Source of the DNA: Oscillospiraceae bacterium
GTDB lineage: Bacteria > Bacillota > Clostridia > Oscillospirales > UBA929
DNA: 64,000 nt
NCBI GenBank assembly: GCA_009777475.1
Contig: WRLU01000003.1
Location: 1 to 64,000, forward strand
Reading direction: 5' to 3'
In this document: in pieces, positions 1 to 7,907 of the stretch
Position numbering within the stretch: position 1 is the first letter of the stretch
Layout: every line of letters starts with the position of its first letter
Program-made: the position numbers and the translations under genes
The notes under the pieces: generated by a model
Databases searched by the model: none
What the model saw: only the letters and a program-made list of their open reading frames with translations
Told to the model about the DNA's origin: nothing

Positions 1-127
1 TTTTCGACATTTTTCAAAAATATTTTCCAAGGCGTGCTTTTATTGCTGAAAATACTTAAAAACTTAGGTTTTGATAACTTTTCGCCACAACATAGACACC
101 GTTCCAAAAGGTGTACCTTTTGGAACG
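1..127 (+). repeat. Leader repeat copy 1 (may extend upstream of the window), ending in 26-bp near-palindrome GTTCCAAAAGGT-GT-ACCTTTTGGAAC (101-126)
   Basis: Identical by eye to 4124-4250. Confidence 0.95.
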
Positions 128-157
128 GATTTTAAAAAATGAAAGAGGTTATGCAAA

Positions 158-3100
158 ATGAAACAGATGGCTAAAAACGTAAGAAAAATTGGGGCTTTAG
201 CCCTGGCATTGGTGATGGTGTTGGGGTTGTTGCCGGGGGTTGGTCTGATTCCGGCTTTAGCAATCACGAAACCTGAGGATTACGGTTTGGGGAATTTGCT
301 GCGGGGATTTGATTCTCTTTCGGGGGAATCGCTTCTTACCGTCAACCTGAAACGGCCTATGTTCAAAAGTGATACCTATCAAGTTCTTGGTGAGGAATAT
401 TGCCACTTTCAACCTACAATCGCCGGAAGTGTTCACACTACCAAGGGGAGAACAATGACCGAGTTCGCAAGAGGTCATGGTTTTGAACAAGGAATGTCTG
501 CCAAGGGCGAACTGGGAAGGGAAAATCTAGGCAAAATTAACATGGAGCAAAAAATTGGTGTTAATCTGAAAAGATCACTGCGGGAAGCTTCCGATGCGAT
601 GTTTGCCGAAAGTGTCCAATGGCAGCGGGAAGCTATCTATGATATAGACTTTGGTTCTATTCCAAAAAACGTCATTCAGGAACAATTAAATCCATCGTTT
701 CTGGAGGACTTAACTGACCACGCAATATCCCCCAAAACGATATTCACCCGGTACGGCACACATTTCTTAACAGAATATACACTTGGAGGATGGGCAGAGG
801 CAGGCATATTTTCTACGGAAACAGAGTCGTACTCATCGGTTAACACGGGCGGAGGGCTAGAAGGAATGTTAACTCTCATGTTTAGCTCTGGAAAAAACGC
901 CTACACTGGAACTGCCACATATCAGTCACGGGCGGAAACATACGGCGGGAGAGGCGGTCTCATTACCAGCGGCTCCAGTGCCGATGCCGTCATGAATACT
1001 ATAAATACTTGGAGCAGCAATTTTGCAAGCGCAAAGGCTCAGGATATGGAAATTCTCACATTTCACGGAGATGGCAACAATCGAATAGGATTTGAAGGAA
1101 TATGGGAACTTCTCCCCGCCAGCCATGTAGACAGATATTATGAGTTAATTACAGAATACATAAATCTGTCTATAGAGCGGGATATTGGGTTCAATGATAC
1201 ATTTGTCTACAAGTCCCTCGGAGGTACACGCAATGCTGATGTAGATGATTTAAGCAGCGTTGAATCATATTCCACCGCAAATGCAATTATCATAGATACC
1301 CCTCAAAAATTTGCAAACATTGGCACATCAGGTTTTCCAACCAATGGCAACTATGTGTTGACAAGAAACATTAGCCTGTCCGGCATTTCTTCGTTTGGCT
1401 TAAGTGCCTCGGGAGTGCAATTTACAGGCACTTTTGATGGAAATGGTTATGAAATTAGTGGTTTTAAAGATGAGAAAGAACCCACTATTTCAAATAGCCC
1501 TAATGCGTATGTATATGCCGGATTGTTTCCTAGGGTTGGTGCCGGAGGCGTCATAAAGAATCTGAGTGTAACAAATTCGGTGATTAAGTACTTAAGTCCT
1601 GGTGGTTCTGGCAATAGAATTAATCACAATATAAACTATTATGCAGGAATTATCGCCGGAAGCAATTTTGGGACAATCGAAAATTGCCATGTCAGATCCT
1701 CTAGCGTTGCACTGTATATATCAAGAAGACAGGTGGCGTACATACATTCTGGCGGTATTTCAGGAAGTAACTCAGGCACAATTTATGCTTGCAGTTTTTC
1801 AAGTGCAAGAGCGGTAGGCAGTGGGTTTCCCAAAATATCGAATACCACTGCTTCAAGTGGTGCTAATGCTTCTACAGCAAGCATATACGCCGGTGCTTTT
1901 GGTGCTAGGGAATCAGTATGGAGTTATGCCGGCGGTATTTCCGGAAGTTGCACAGGGAGAATTTCTGATTGTTATGCGCTGACCGGCACTCAAGCTGCCG
2001 GAGCAGGTGATTCTGGCGGTGGAACACAGTCTTTTTTGTTCCCCGGGGGAATAGCAGGACGTTTAGATGGGACAATCGTGCGTTCATTTGCCGATGGTGC
2101 TAACACAACATACGGTAATTGGACCGGTGGCACGAGATTAGAATGTCCGGGAAAAATAGTGGGATATAATTTAGGGACAATGACTCAATGTTTCTACATC
2201 TCATCTAACCTTCCTGTTGGACTGGGCAGTTCCGCAGGTTCAACAGGGGTAGCAAATTTTAGAGTCGGCACAATAGTAGATACTTTGAGAAATACACCAA
2301 ATTCCCGATGGGAGTATACTAATGATCAATATCCCACACACATAGCATATGAACGCAATAAGCCTGCGTTTATCGTGGAATACCCGAACGGACGACCCAC
2401 GTTTATGGTTGGAGACATCATAGATCCGGATAAGCTGTCAGACATTATGACGGTACATTTTACTCCTGTTTCCCACACAGAACCCACTGAGGTTATCACA
2501 AACGATGTGCAAATATTTTACAACTTTAGCAGCGAAACCAACAGTGTCATATACTTCAGGTATACAAAAGGTGCTATAACATATTTCGGTATGCTAAGCG
2601 TGCCAACGGAAACGCATAAAATCGGGATGGAAACTCCTACAGGCCTGTCCCTGGACAGAACCAGTGCAACAATGAGAGCGGGAAGTTCTATCCAGTTAAT
2701 CGCAACACTTGCACCGAGGCTTGCTGAACCGGGAATAGAATGGAGCAGCAGTGACGAAAGTATTGCAGACGTGGGTGCTAATGGAGAAGTGTTTGCACAC
2801 GCAGAGGGTACGGTTGTCATCACAGCAACAACGGTCAACGGAATTAGTGCTGATTGTGAGGTAAAGGTGGTGACAATGCCATGTGACGGAAATTGCACTC
2901 TGGAAGATATACGCAAGGGCGAATGTATTTCCGAAGTTCCCGCAAACGATGTCTGGATTCCCGGCATACGCAAAAACGAAGAGGGTGAAGAAGAGGTTGT
3001 TGCTTACATCAATCTCACCCAAGAAAAATTAGTTGGACTTGAAGATGCCGACATTAAGGATGTAACCAACAACGGCAAAGCGGTGAAAAAAGCGACCAGT

Positions 3101-3721
3101 GTAGACACATTTAACACGGCACTTGCCAAGCTGCTGAACAAACCCTCTGAAATCAAAATCGGGGATATTACCTTCCCGAAAATCAATGCCCGTCCCAAAG
3201 ACGGCGATGCAAAAGCTAAACTTGCCGTCAACTACAAAGTAAAAGCAATCAATGACCGACCAACAGGTCCTGCCGGAGGTTGGGTACTTACAACCAAGGG
3301 TACTGACAATGTAAATACGAGGGTTGAGATCGGCATTGCCGATTACAGCACGGGTGCGAAGCCCGGCAAGACAGTGAGCAAATGGGGTAAAATCGCCGAT
3401 GAAGGCATCTGTGTAGCACCATTTGACGGCAGCAAAGTGCAGAAAACGGTGTACTACTGGAAAACGGCAGCCGAACAGGGCGGCACTGAAACTGCGCCTA
3501 TCTATACTCCGGGCAGCAAACCCAAAAAAGTTTCGGCTACCAGCCTGTTGAAACCGATGAAGGCGATTGCCAAGGGCGGCAAACTCAAATTTAAGGACGG
3601 CTCATTCATCAACGGCAACCCTGTGAGCAAGGGTTCACATGATGTGGAAGCCAATGATTTAGTTTGGATTGGAGCGGGCAAAAAAGCCGCCACGTCCCCG
3701 GTTAGAGTAACTTCCAACTAA
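158..3721 (+). CDS. Secreted MACPF/perforin-like protein with GLUG-like repeats, Big_2-like domain and a C-terminal module shared with two other secreted proteins here
   Basis: Signal peptide; MACPF signature-like FTRYGTHFLTEYTLGGWAEAG and GFEGIWELLP; GLUG-like GGISGSNSGTIYACSF and GGIAGRLDGTIVRSFA; Ig-like SLDRTSATMRAGSSIQLIATLAP...EWSSSDESIADV; RBS aaagagg upstream. Confidence 0.82.
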   Translation: MKQMAKNVRKIGALALALVMVLGLLPGVGLIPALAITKPEDYGLGNLLRGFDSLSGESLLTVNLKRPMFKSDTYQVLGEEYCHFQPTIAGSVHTTKGRTMTEFARGHGFEQGMSAKGELGRENLGKINMEQKIGVNLKRSLREASDAMFAESVQWQREAIYDIDFGSIPKNVIQEQLNPSFLEDLTDHAISPKTIFTRYGTHFLTEYTLGGWAEAGIFSTETESYSSVNTGGGLEGMLTLMFSSGKNAYTGTATYQSRAETYGGRGGLITSGSSADAVMNTINTWSSNFASAKAQDMEILTFHGDGNNRIGFEGIWELLPASHVDRYYELITEYINLSIERDIGFNDTFVYKSLGGTRNADVDDLSSVESYSTANAIIIDTPQKFANIGTSGFPTNGNYVLTRNISLSGISSFGLSASGVQFTGTFDGNGYEISGFKDEKEPTISNSPNAYVYAGLFPRVGAGGVIKNLSVTNSVIKYLSPGGSGNRINHNINYYAGIIAGSNFGTIENCHVRSSSVALYISRRQVAYIHSGGISGSNSGTIYACSFSSARAVGSGFPKISNTTASSGANASTASIYAGAFGARESVWSYAGGISGSCTGRISDCYALTGTQAAGAGDSGGGTQSFLFPGGIAGRLDGTIVRSFADGANTTYGNWTGGTRLECPGKIVGYNLGTMTQCFYISSNLPVGLGSSAGSTGVANFRVGTIVDTLRNTPNSRWEYTNDQYPTHIAYERNKPAFIVEYPNGRPTFMVGDIIDPDKLSDIMTVHFTPVSHTEPTEVITNDVQIFYNFSSETNSVIYFRYTKGAITYFGMLSVPTETHKIGMETPTGLSLDRTSATMRAGSSIQLIATLAPRLAEPGIEWSSSDESIADVGANGEVFAHAEGTVVITATTVNGISADCEVKVVTMPCDGNCTLEDIRKGECISEVPANDVWIPGIRKNEEGEEEVVAYINLTQEKLVGLEDADIKDVTNNGKAVKKATSVDTFNTALAKLLNKPSEIKIGDITFPKINARPKDGDAKAKLAVNYKVKAINDRPTGPAGGWVLTTKGTDNVNTRVEIGIADYSTGAKPGKTVSKWGKIADEGICVAPFDGSKVQKTVYYWKTAAEQGGTETAPIYTPGSKPKKVSATSLLKPMKAIAKGGKLKFKDGSFINGNPVSKGSHDVEANDLVWIGAGKKAATSPVRVTSN

Positions 3722-3741
3722 TTTCACGCAATTAATCCACC

Positions 3742-3780
3742 GCACCCGGTTAGGATTTACTATCCCAACCGGGTGCTTTT
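3742..3780 (+). terminator. Rho-independent-like terminator after MACPF gene
   Basis: GCACCCGGTT ... AACCGGGTGC stem followed by TTTT. Confidence 0.7.
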
Positions 3781-3961
3781 GCCGATGTAGTGTGTATACC
3801 CTGTTCGACAGCAGGGATTTCAACGTTTTTTCTTAGCTCGGCTCAACGGATTGGCGCGGGCTGCCAGCCGTAGCTCAGAATTGTCTACATGAGTATAAAT
3901 TTGAGTTGTGTTCAAATGATCATGCCCTAAAATCTGCTGCAATGTGCGGATATCCACCCCA
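3772..3961 (-). pseudogene. Duplicated 3' end of the XerC/D-like recombinase gene
   Basis: ~190 bp matching 6834-7023 with about 4 mismatches and constant offset 3062; encodes the ...[27 protein letters not shown]-stop tail. Confidence 0.93.
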
Positions 3962-4056
3962 TAAATCCACACTCTATCTAAAAGGGGTTTTATCAAAAAA
4001 AACCTTCAAATCCACGCCTTATTCCACTATTATAAGCTAGGATATAAAGCGACTCT

Positions 4057-4249
4057 GTTCCAAAAGGTACACCTTTTGGAACTTATGCCAGTTTAGCATG
4101 ATATATCCTATGTGTCAAGCGGTTTTTCGACATTTTTCAAAAATATTTTCCAAGGCGTGCTTTTATTGCTGAAAATACTTAAAAACTTAGGTTTTGATAA
4201 CTTTTCGCCACAACATAGACACCGTTCCAAAAGGTGTACCTTTTGGAAC
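4057..4249. promoter_or_regulatory. Candidate invertible promoter segment flanked by 26-bp inverted repeats
   Basis: GTTCCAAAAGGTACACCTTTTGGAAC (4057-4082) and its exact reverse complement GTTCCAAAAGGTGTACCTTTTGGAAC (4224-4249). Confidence 0.72.
4090..4118 (-). promoter_or_regulatory. Sigma70-type promoter on minus strand, pointing away from downstream cargo
   Basis: Minus strand TTGACA - 17 bp CATAGGATATATCATGC - TAAACT. Confidence 0.75.
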
Positions 4250-4250
4250 G
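4124..4250 (+). repeat. Leader repeat copy 2
   Basis: Identical to 1-127, offset 4123. Confidence 0.95.
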
Positions 4251-4303
4251 AATCTAGAACGATATCTTCTCGCCAGTACAAACTAATAAAGGAGAGAAAG
4301 ACA

Positions 4304-5119
4304 ATGGCAAACTACGAAAACATGAACCTCTCGGAGGTACAAGGACTCGCAAAACAGGGGAACAAAGATGCTCTCTACGAAATGGTATGGCGAAAGCCAC
4401 CCGATGTTCAGAATGACCCCGTGAATAGTGCCGCATGGCAAGATATTTTCCTTGAGAAAGCCGCCGATGCAGGGAACATTGAAGCCAAAAACCGATACGC
4501 TCGTTCTTTGCTTGACCGACCAATGGATGCAGAGTGCCGCCAAAAAGCAAAGAAATATCTTGAAGAAATTTTGGCGGCTTACGATGCCGGCAGGATCGAA
4601 GATGAATTCGAGGGCATTTTGGCACAATTTGAGTTGGGAATTATACTTTGTGAGGGTTACTTTGATATGCAGCGTGATGTCGCAAAGGGCGTAAGACTTC
4701 TCGAAGCCGCTCAAGCTAAATCAAATAACTTTAAAGAATTCGGATACAGGTTCCACGATAAACTTGGAACATTGTATGCCACAGGTTTGGCTCAAACCGG
4801 CTACAATCCCTCAAATGCCGACTTGGACAAAGCCATAACATATCTCGATACCGCTACTAAGAGATTTAAGCCTGAAAAGAATGACCCGAACAATTTGGGG
4901 TTCTTACAACTCACGAAGGATATGCTTAATCTTCAAAGGCAACGGAGGGCAAGTCATAACCCGAACATCACTCTTTCCCAGAGTGAAATAGACGAAAAAC
5001 GTAGAAAAGCTACGGAAGTATCGCCTGAGGCACAACAACAAATGAACGCCATCAAAGCGGCAATTTCCAAGTTGCGTCAACGCCTTTTGCGGGAAGGTTG
5101 GCAAATTCTTCACGAGTAA
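4304..5119 (+). CDS. Sel1/TPR-like repeat protein
   Basis: ATG after AAAGGAGAG RBS; helical repeats such as LEKAADAGNIEAKNRYARSLLD and GVRLLEAAQAKSNNFKEFGYRF. Confidence 0.65.
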   Translation: MANYENMNLSEVQGLAKQGNKDALYEMVWRKPPDVQNDPVNSAAWQDIFLEKAADAGNIEAKNRYARSLLDRPMDAECRQKAKKYLEEILAAYDAGRIEDEFEGILAQFELGIILCEGYFDMQRDVAKGVRLLEAAQAKSNNFKEFGYRFHDKLGTLYATGLAQTGYNPSNADLDKAITYLDTATKRFKPEKNDPNNLGFLQLTKDMLNLQRQRRASHNPNITLSQSEIDEKRRKATEVSPEAQQQMNAIKAAISKLRQRLLREGWQILHE

Positions 5120-5161
5120 GAGGCAGCTCAATAAAAAATCAATAAAATGGAGGAATACTTA

Positions 5162-5389
5162 ATGCTTAACGGTACATGGGAACTAAGGTTTAAAGATCGA
5201 GTCTTTAACTCCTTTACCTTCCGCGAAGATGGAACATATCGGTATTGCAGTCAAAGAGTTGGTACGATTGATTCAACATACACAATCAGTGGAAACAGAA
5301 TCATGTATGCGGGTGGTGAATCGAACCGTTACGAACTCAGCGGGGATAATCTGTACTTAGACGGAAACCTCTATCAAAAGAAAGCATAA
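5162..5389 (+). CDS. Small beta-rich (lipocalin-like) protein
   Basis: ATG after GGAGGA RBS; MLNGTWELRFKDRVFNSFTFREDGTYRY...YTISGNRIMYAGGE. Confidence 0.55.
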   Translation: MLNGTWELRFKDRVFNSFTFREDGTYRYCSQRVGTIDSTYTISGNRIMYAGGESNRYELSGDNLYLDGNLYQKKA

Positions 5390-5415
5390 ATTCATTGTGT
5401 AGGATTGTTGTCCAT

Positions 5416-5448
5416 ATCGTACCGGCACAGGTTTCGTGCCGGTACGAT
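5416..5448. terminator. Perfect 13-bp hairpin; possible terminator or structured element
   Basis: ATCGTACCGGCAC-aggtttc-GTGCCGGTACGAT; no clear T-run. Confidence 0.5.
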
Positions 5449-5583
5449 ACCCCCCATCATAAAAGAAACACAAAATGTTGGCTCAACCAAGTCATTTCGG
5501 TTTTCAAGGCAATCGCTGAGGAGCAAAAAGCAATCCCAAAATACATGGCTGCGTATGTAGTCATTTAACAGAGGAGATTAGAT

Positions 5584-5766
5584 ATGAAAAAGGAAAACAC
5601 CAAAAAATGCGACTGTTCCCGAAAAATTATCGTTCCGAAAGGAAAATTAGGGAGCTATTGCTCTATGCTGGATAGGTTCACTAATACTTGTAAGATTGAT
5701 GGAGATAGCAAATATTTTTATCTATACTACCTTAATGGCGGAAACGGTTGCCCTAAACTCAGATAG
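5584..5766 (+). CDS. 60-aa cysteine-containing small protein
   Basis: RBS gaggag; KKCDCSRKIIVPKGKLGSYCSMLDRFTNTCKIDGDSKYFYLYYLNGGNGCPKLR. Confidence 0.5.
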   Translation: MKKENTKKCDCSRKIIVPKGKLGSYCSMLDRFTNTCKIDGDSKYFYLYYLNGGNGCPKLR

Positions 5767-5871
5767 TAATAATTCCCTCAACGATTGTTTTGAGAACTGC
5801 AATGACTTGGTAGCACCACCATAATGGATATGAACTTGTTGCACCGCAAAACTATTCAATGGAGGTATCGT

Positions 5872-6357
5872 GTGCAGATTGTATTTTCAAAGAGAGCATA
5901 TTTATCTGTTGTTTCAGAGGTTTCTCGAAAAACCGAAACTGAAACAGGCGGCACTTTTTTGGGATGCCACGAAAGCGGAACTTGGTATGTTATTGAAACG
6001 ATTGAACCGGGGCCTAACTCAGTTTATACGCAATCATCCTTTGAATATGACCAAGAGTATACTGAACGAGTAATGAACGAGAAAGCCCTGTCATACAAAT
6101 CGGATATGACCTTAATCGGCCTTTGGCACAGTCATCTTGGCTCGCTTGATGTGTTTTCAACAATGGACGATGAAGTAAACTCCGAATATGCAAAACTCAC
6201 AGAAAATGGCGCTATCTCTGTTATTGTGAACATAGACCCTGTATTCCGTATGACTGCGTTTCATGTGACATGGCCGCTCATGTACAGCAAATTACAGTGT
6301 TTTGTCGATGACAGTTTATTCCCGGAGCATTTGCTAAGAAGGAACTCTGAACCATAG
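5872..6357 (+). CDS. JAMM/MPN (JAB) domain metallopeptidase-like protein
   Basis: GTG start after GGAGG; Glu in ETGGTFLG and exact H-S-H-X7-S-X2-D motif (WHSHLGSLDVFSTMD). Confidence 0.85.
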   Translation: MQIVFSKRAYLSVVSEVSRKTETETGGTFLGCHESGTWYVIETIEPGPNSVYTQSSFEYDQEYTERVMNEKALSYKSDMTLIGLWHSHLGSLDVFSTMDDEVNSEYAKLTENGAISVIVNIDPVFRMTAFHVTWPLMYSKLQCFVDDSLFPEHLLRRNSEP

Positions 6358-6371
6358 AGTCCCCTCACTGA

Positions 6372-6815
6372 GTGAAACACAGCGATTATTACGCAGGCAT
6401 ATTCTGCTATTGGCAGTTCAGATTTAAGAAAGGACTTGGTGACATAAAGGATGCTCCGTATATACACACGTTCAAAACATCCGAGCAGTGTTATGTCTAT
6501 GACGTCAACACAGACAAGATTTTGAGGATTCCTGAAACTGTATATAATTATCTTTTGAACTCCAGCGACTCCAATGTCGATGAAGAAACCATCTCTTTTG
6601 TTCAAAACATGAAAGAGAATGGTTTTTTGCGGCCGGATAGAGTTGAAATATCCGAACACCCGGCAACGTCGCTGTTGCCATATTATATGCAAAATAAGTT
6701 GCAACAGCTCATTTTGTCTGTTGGGTTGTATTGCCCAAAGATTTCAGGCACTTGTCTTGTGGGCGAGGTCGAGAGTCCCCCTTGTTGCTTTCTGTGCAAA
6801 AAAAGAACCCCCTAG
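6372..6815 (+). pseudogene. N-terminal fragment resembling a radical SAM/SPASM peptide maturase, truncated before the CxxxCxxC cluster
   Basis: HTFKTSEQCYVYDVNTDKILRIPETVYNYLL...ENGFLRPD...LLPYYMQNKLQQLILSV resembles the pre-SAM region of such maturases; the expected CNLRCxYC is absent and the ORF ends in unrelated sequence. Confidence 0.5.
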
Positions 6816-6831
6816 CGGGTTCTTTTTTTGC
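6796..6831. terminator. Strong bidirectional terminator
   Basis: GCAAAAAAAGAACCC-cctagc-GGGTTCTTTTTTTGC, perfect 15-bp stem. Confidence 0.9.
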
Positions 6832-6833
6832 AC

Positions 6834-7023
6834 GGTGCTTTTGCCGATGTAGTGTGTATGCCCTGTTCGACAGCAGGGATTTCAACGTTTTTTCTTAGCT
6901 CGGCTCAACGGATTGGCGCGGGCTGCCAGCCGTAGCTCAGAATTGTCTACATGGGTATAAATTTGAGTTGTGTTCAAATGATCATGCCCTAAAATCTGCT
7001 GCAATGTGCGGACATCCACGCCA
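6834..7023 (-). repeat. 3' end of recombinase gene (intact copy), partner of 3772-3961
   Basis: ~98% identity by eye with 3772-3961. Confidence 0.93.
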
Positions 7024-7877
7024 TTTGACAGCATGAGGGTGGCAGCGGTATGGCGCAGCTTATGAGAGGAATACCTTGTTACATCTAATCCTGCCGCTAA
7101 GAGATGTTTTTTTACAAGCGCGTGTATCGTATTAGTGTGCATTCTTTTGTTTTGCCCGGACAAAAACAGTGCTGTCTCCCCTGCTATGTCAGGCCTGACA
7201 TCAAGGTAATTCCTCAGCGCGGTCAAACAGGCCTCGTTGAGGAATAAATCACGCTCCTTGTTGCCCTTGCCTAAAATACGTATTTTATCCTCCTTCAAAT
7301 TACTAAGATTCAGACCAGCCAGCTCAGAACGCCGCAACCCGCAATTTAAAAAAATTGTTAAAATAGCATAATCCCTTGTTTCGTGACGCCCCTGCACACT
7401 TTCTAACAGTCCTAGGCTCTCATCTAGGGTTAGGTATTGAGGCAAGGCTTTTCTCTGCCGTGGAGATTCTATGTCTACAACCGGGTTTTTATCGGTCTGA
7501 TGTGTTTTTGAGGTTATATATTTAAAAAACGAACGTATGCAAGCTATCTTTCTTGCCCTTGCTGATGCCTCCAGACCATAAGCGGTTTTGGGGCTGTTTT
7601 TTTGTTTTGGGCGTTCCCTGCTTAAAAAATTCAGGTACTCATAAACTTCATCAAGCGTAACCTTTTCTAAAAACGTTATGTCCACATTTTTAATGGGAAT
7701 CTCATCGAAAGGCACAGCACTCACAATCCCCCGGCTAAGATTTAAAAACCGGAAAAAAAGACGCATATCTAAAAAATATTCATCAATAGTTTTGGAGGAA
7801 TGCCCGGCGATAGTTTCATGGTATGTTAAAAATTTTTTCAACACATCAGGACACTGCTCCCTCTGCTCTGCTGTCAT
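6882..7877 (-). CDS. Tyrosine recombinase, XerC/XerD-like
   Basis: [35 protein letters not shown] catalytic motifs (R..H-x-x-R..H..Y). Confidence 0.93.
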   Translation of the reverse strand: MTAEQREQCPDVLKKFLTYHETIAGHSSKTIDEYFLDMRLFFRFLNLSRGIVSAVPFDEIPIKNVDITFLEKVTLDEVYEYLNFLSRERPKQKNSPKTAYGLEASARARKIACIRSFFKYITSKTHQTDKNPVVDIESPRQRKALPQYLTLDESLGLLESVQGRHETRDYAILTIFLNCGLRRSELAGLNLSNLKEDKIRILGKGNKERDLFLNEACLTALRNYLDVRPDIAGETALFLSGQNKRMHTNTIHALVKKHLLAAGLDVTRYSSHKLRHTAATLMLSNGVDVRTLQQILGHDHLNTTQIYTHVDNSELRLAARANPLSRAKKKR

Positions 7878-7907
7878 ATCCCCCTCCAGTTTAATTTCCT
7901 GGGAAAC

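Noticed and set aside
2518-2973. Antisense ORF of 151 aa
   Set aside because: Lies wholly opposite the MACPF CDS, with no RBS or domain; compositional shadow.
4224-4249. 26-bp palindrome as a simple intrinsic terminator
   Set aside because: Only a 2-nt loop, no following T-run, located upstream of genes and present as an exact inverted pair around a promoter; recombination site or operator fits better.
4304-6357. Bacterial ubiquitin-like conjugation (Bil-type) operon because of the JAMM protein
   Set aside because: No E1 (ThiF-like), E2 or ubiquitin-fold protein is visible in the cargo; only the JAMM component is supported.
6882-7877. The XerC-like protein as the proven invertase for 4057-4249
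   Set aside because: The 12-2-12 site layout is more like serine invertase sites; tyrosine recombinases use 6-8 bp spacers. It may only be the integration target. No serine recombinase was seen in the window, so the enzyme is undetermined.
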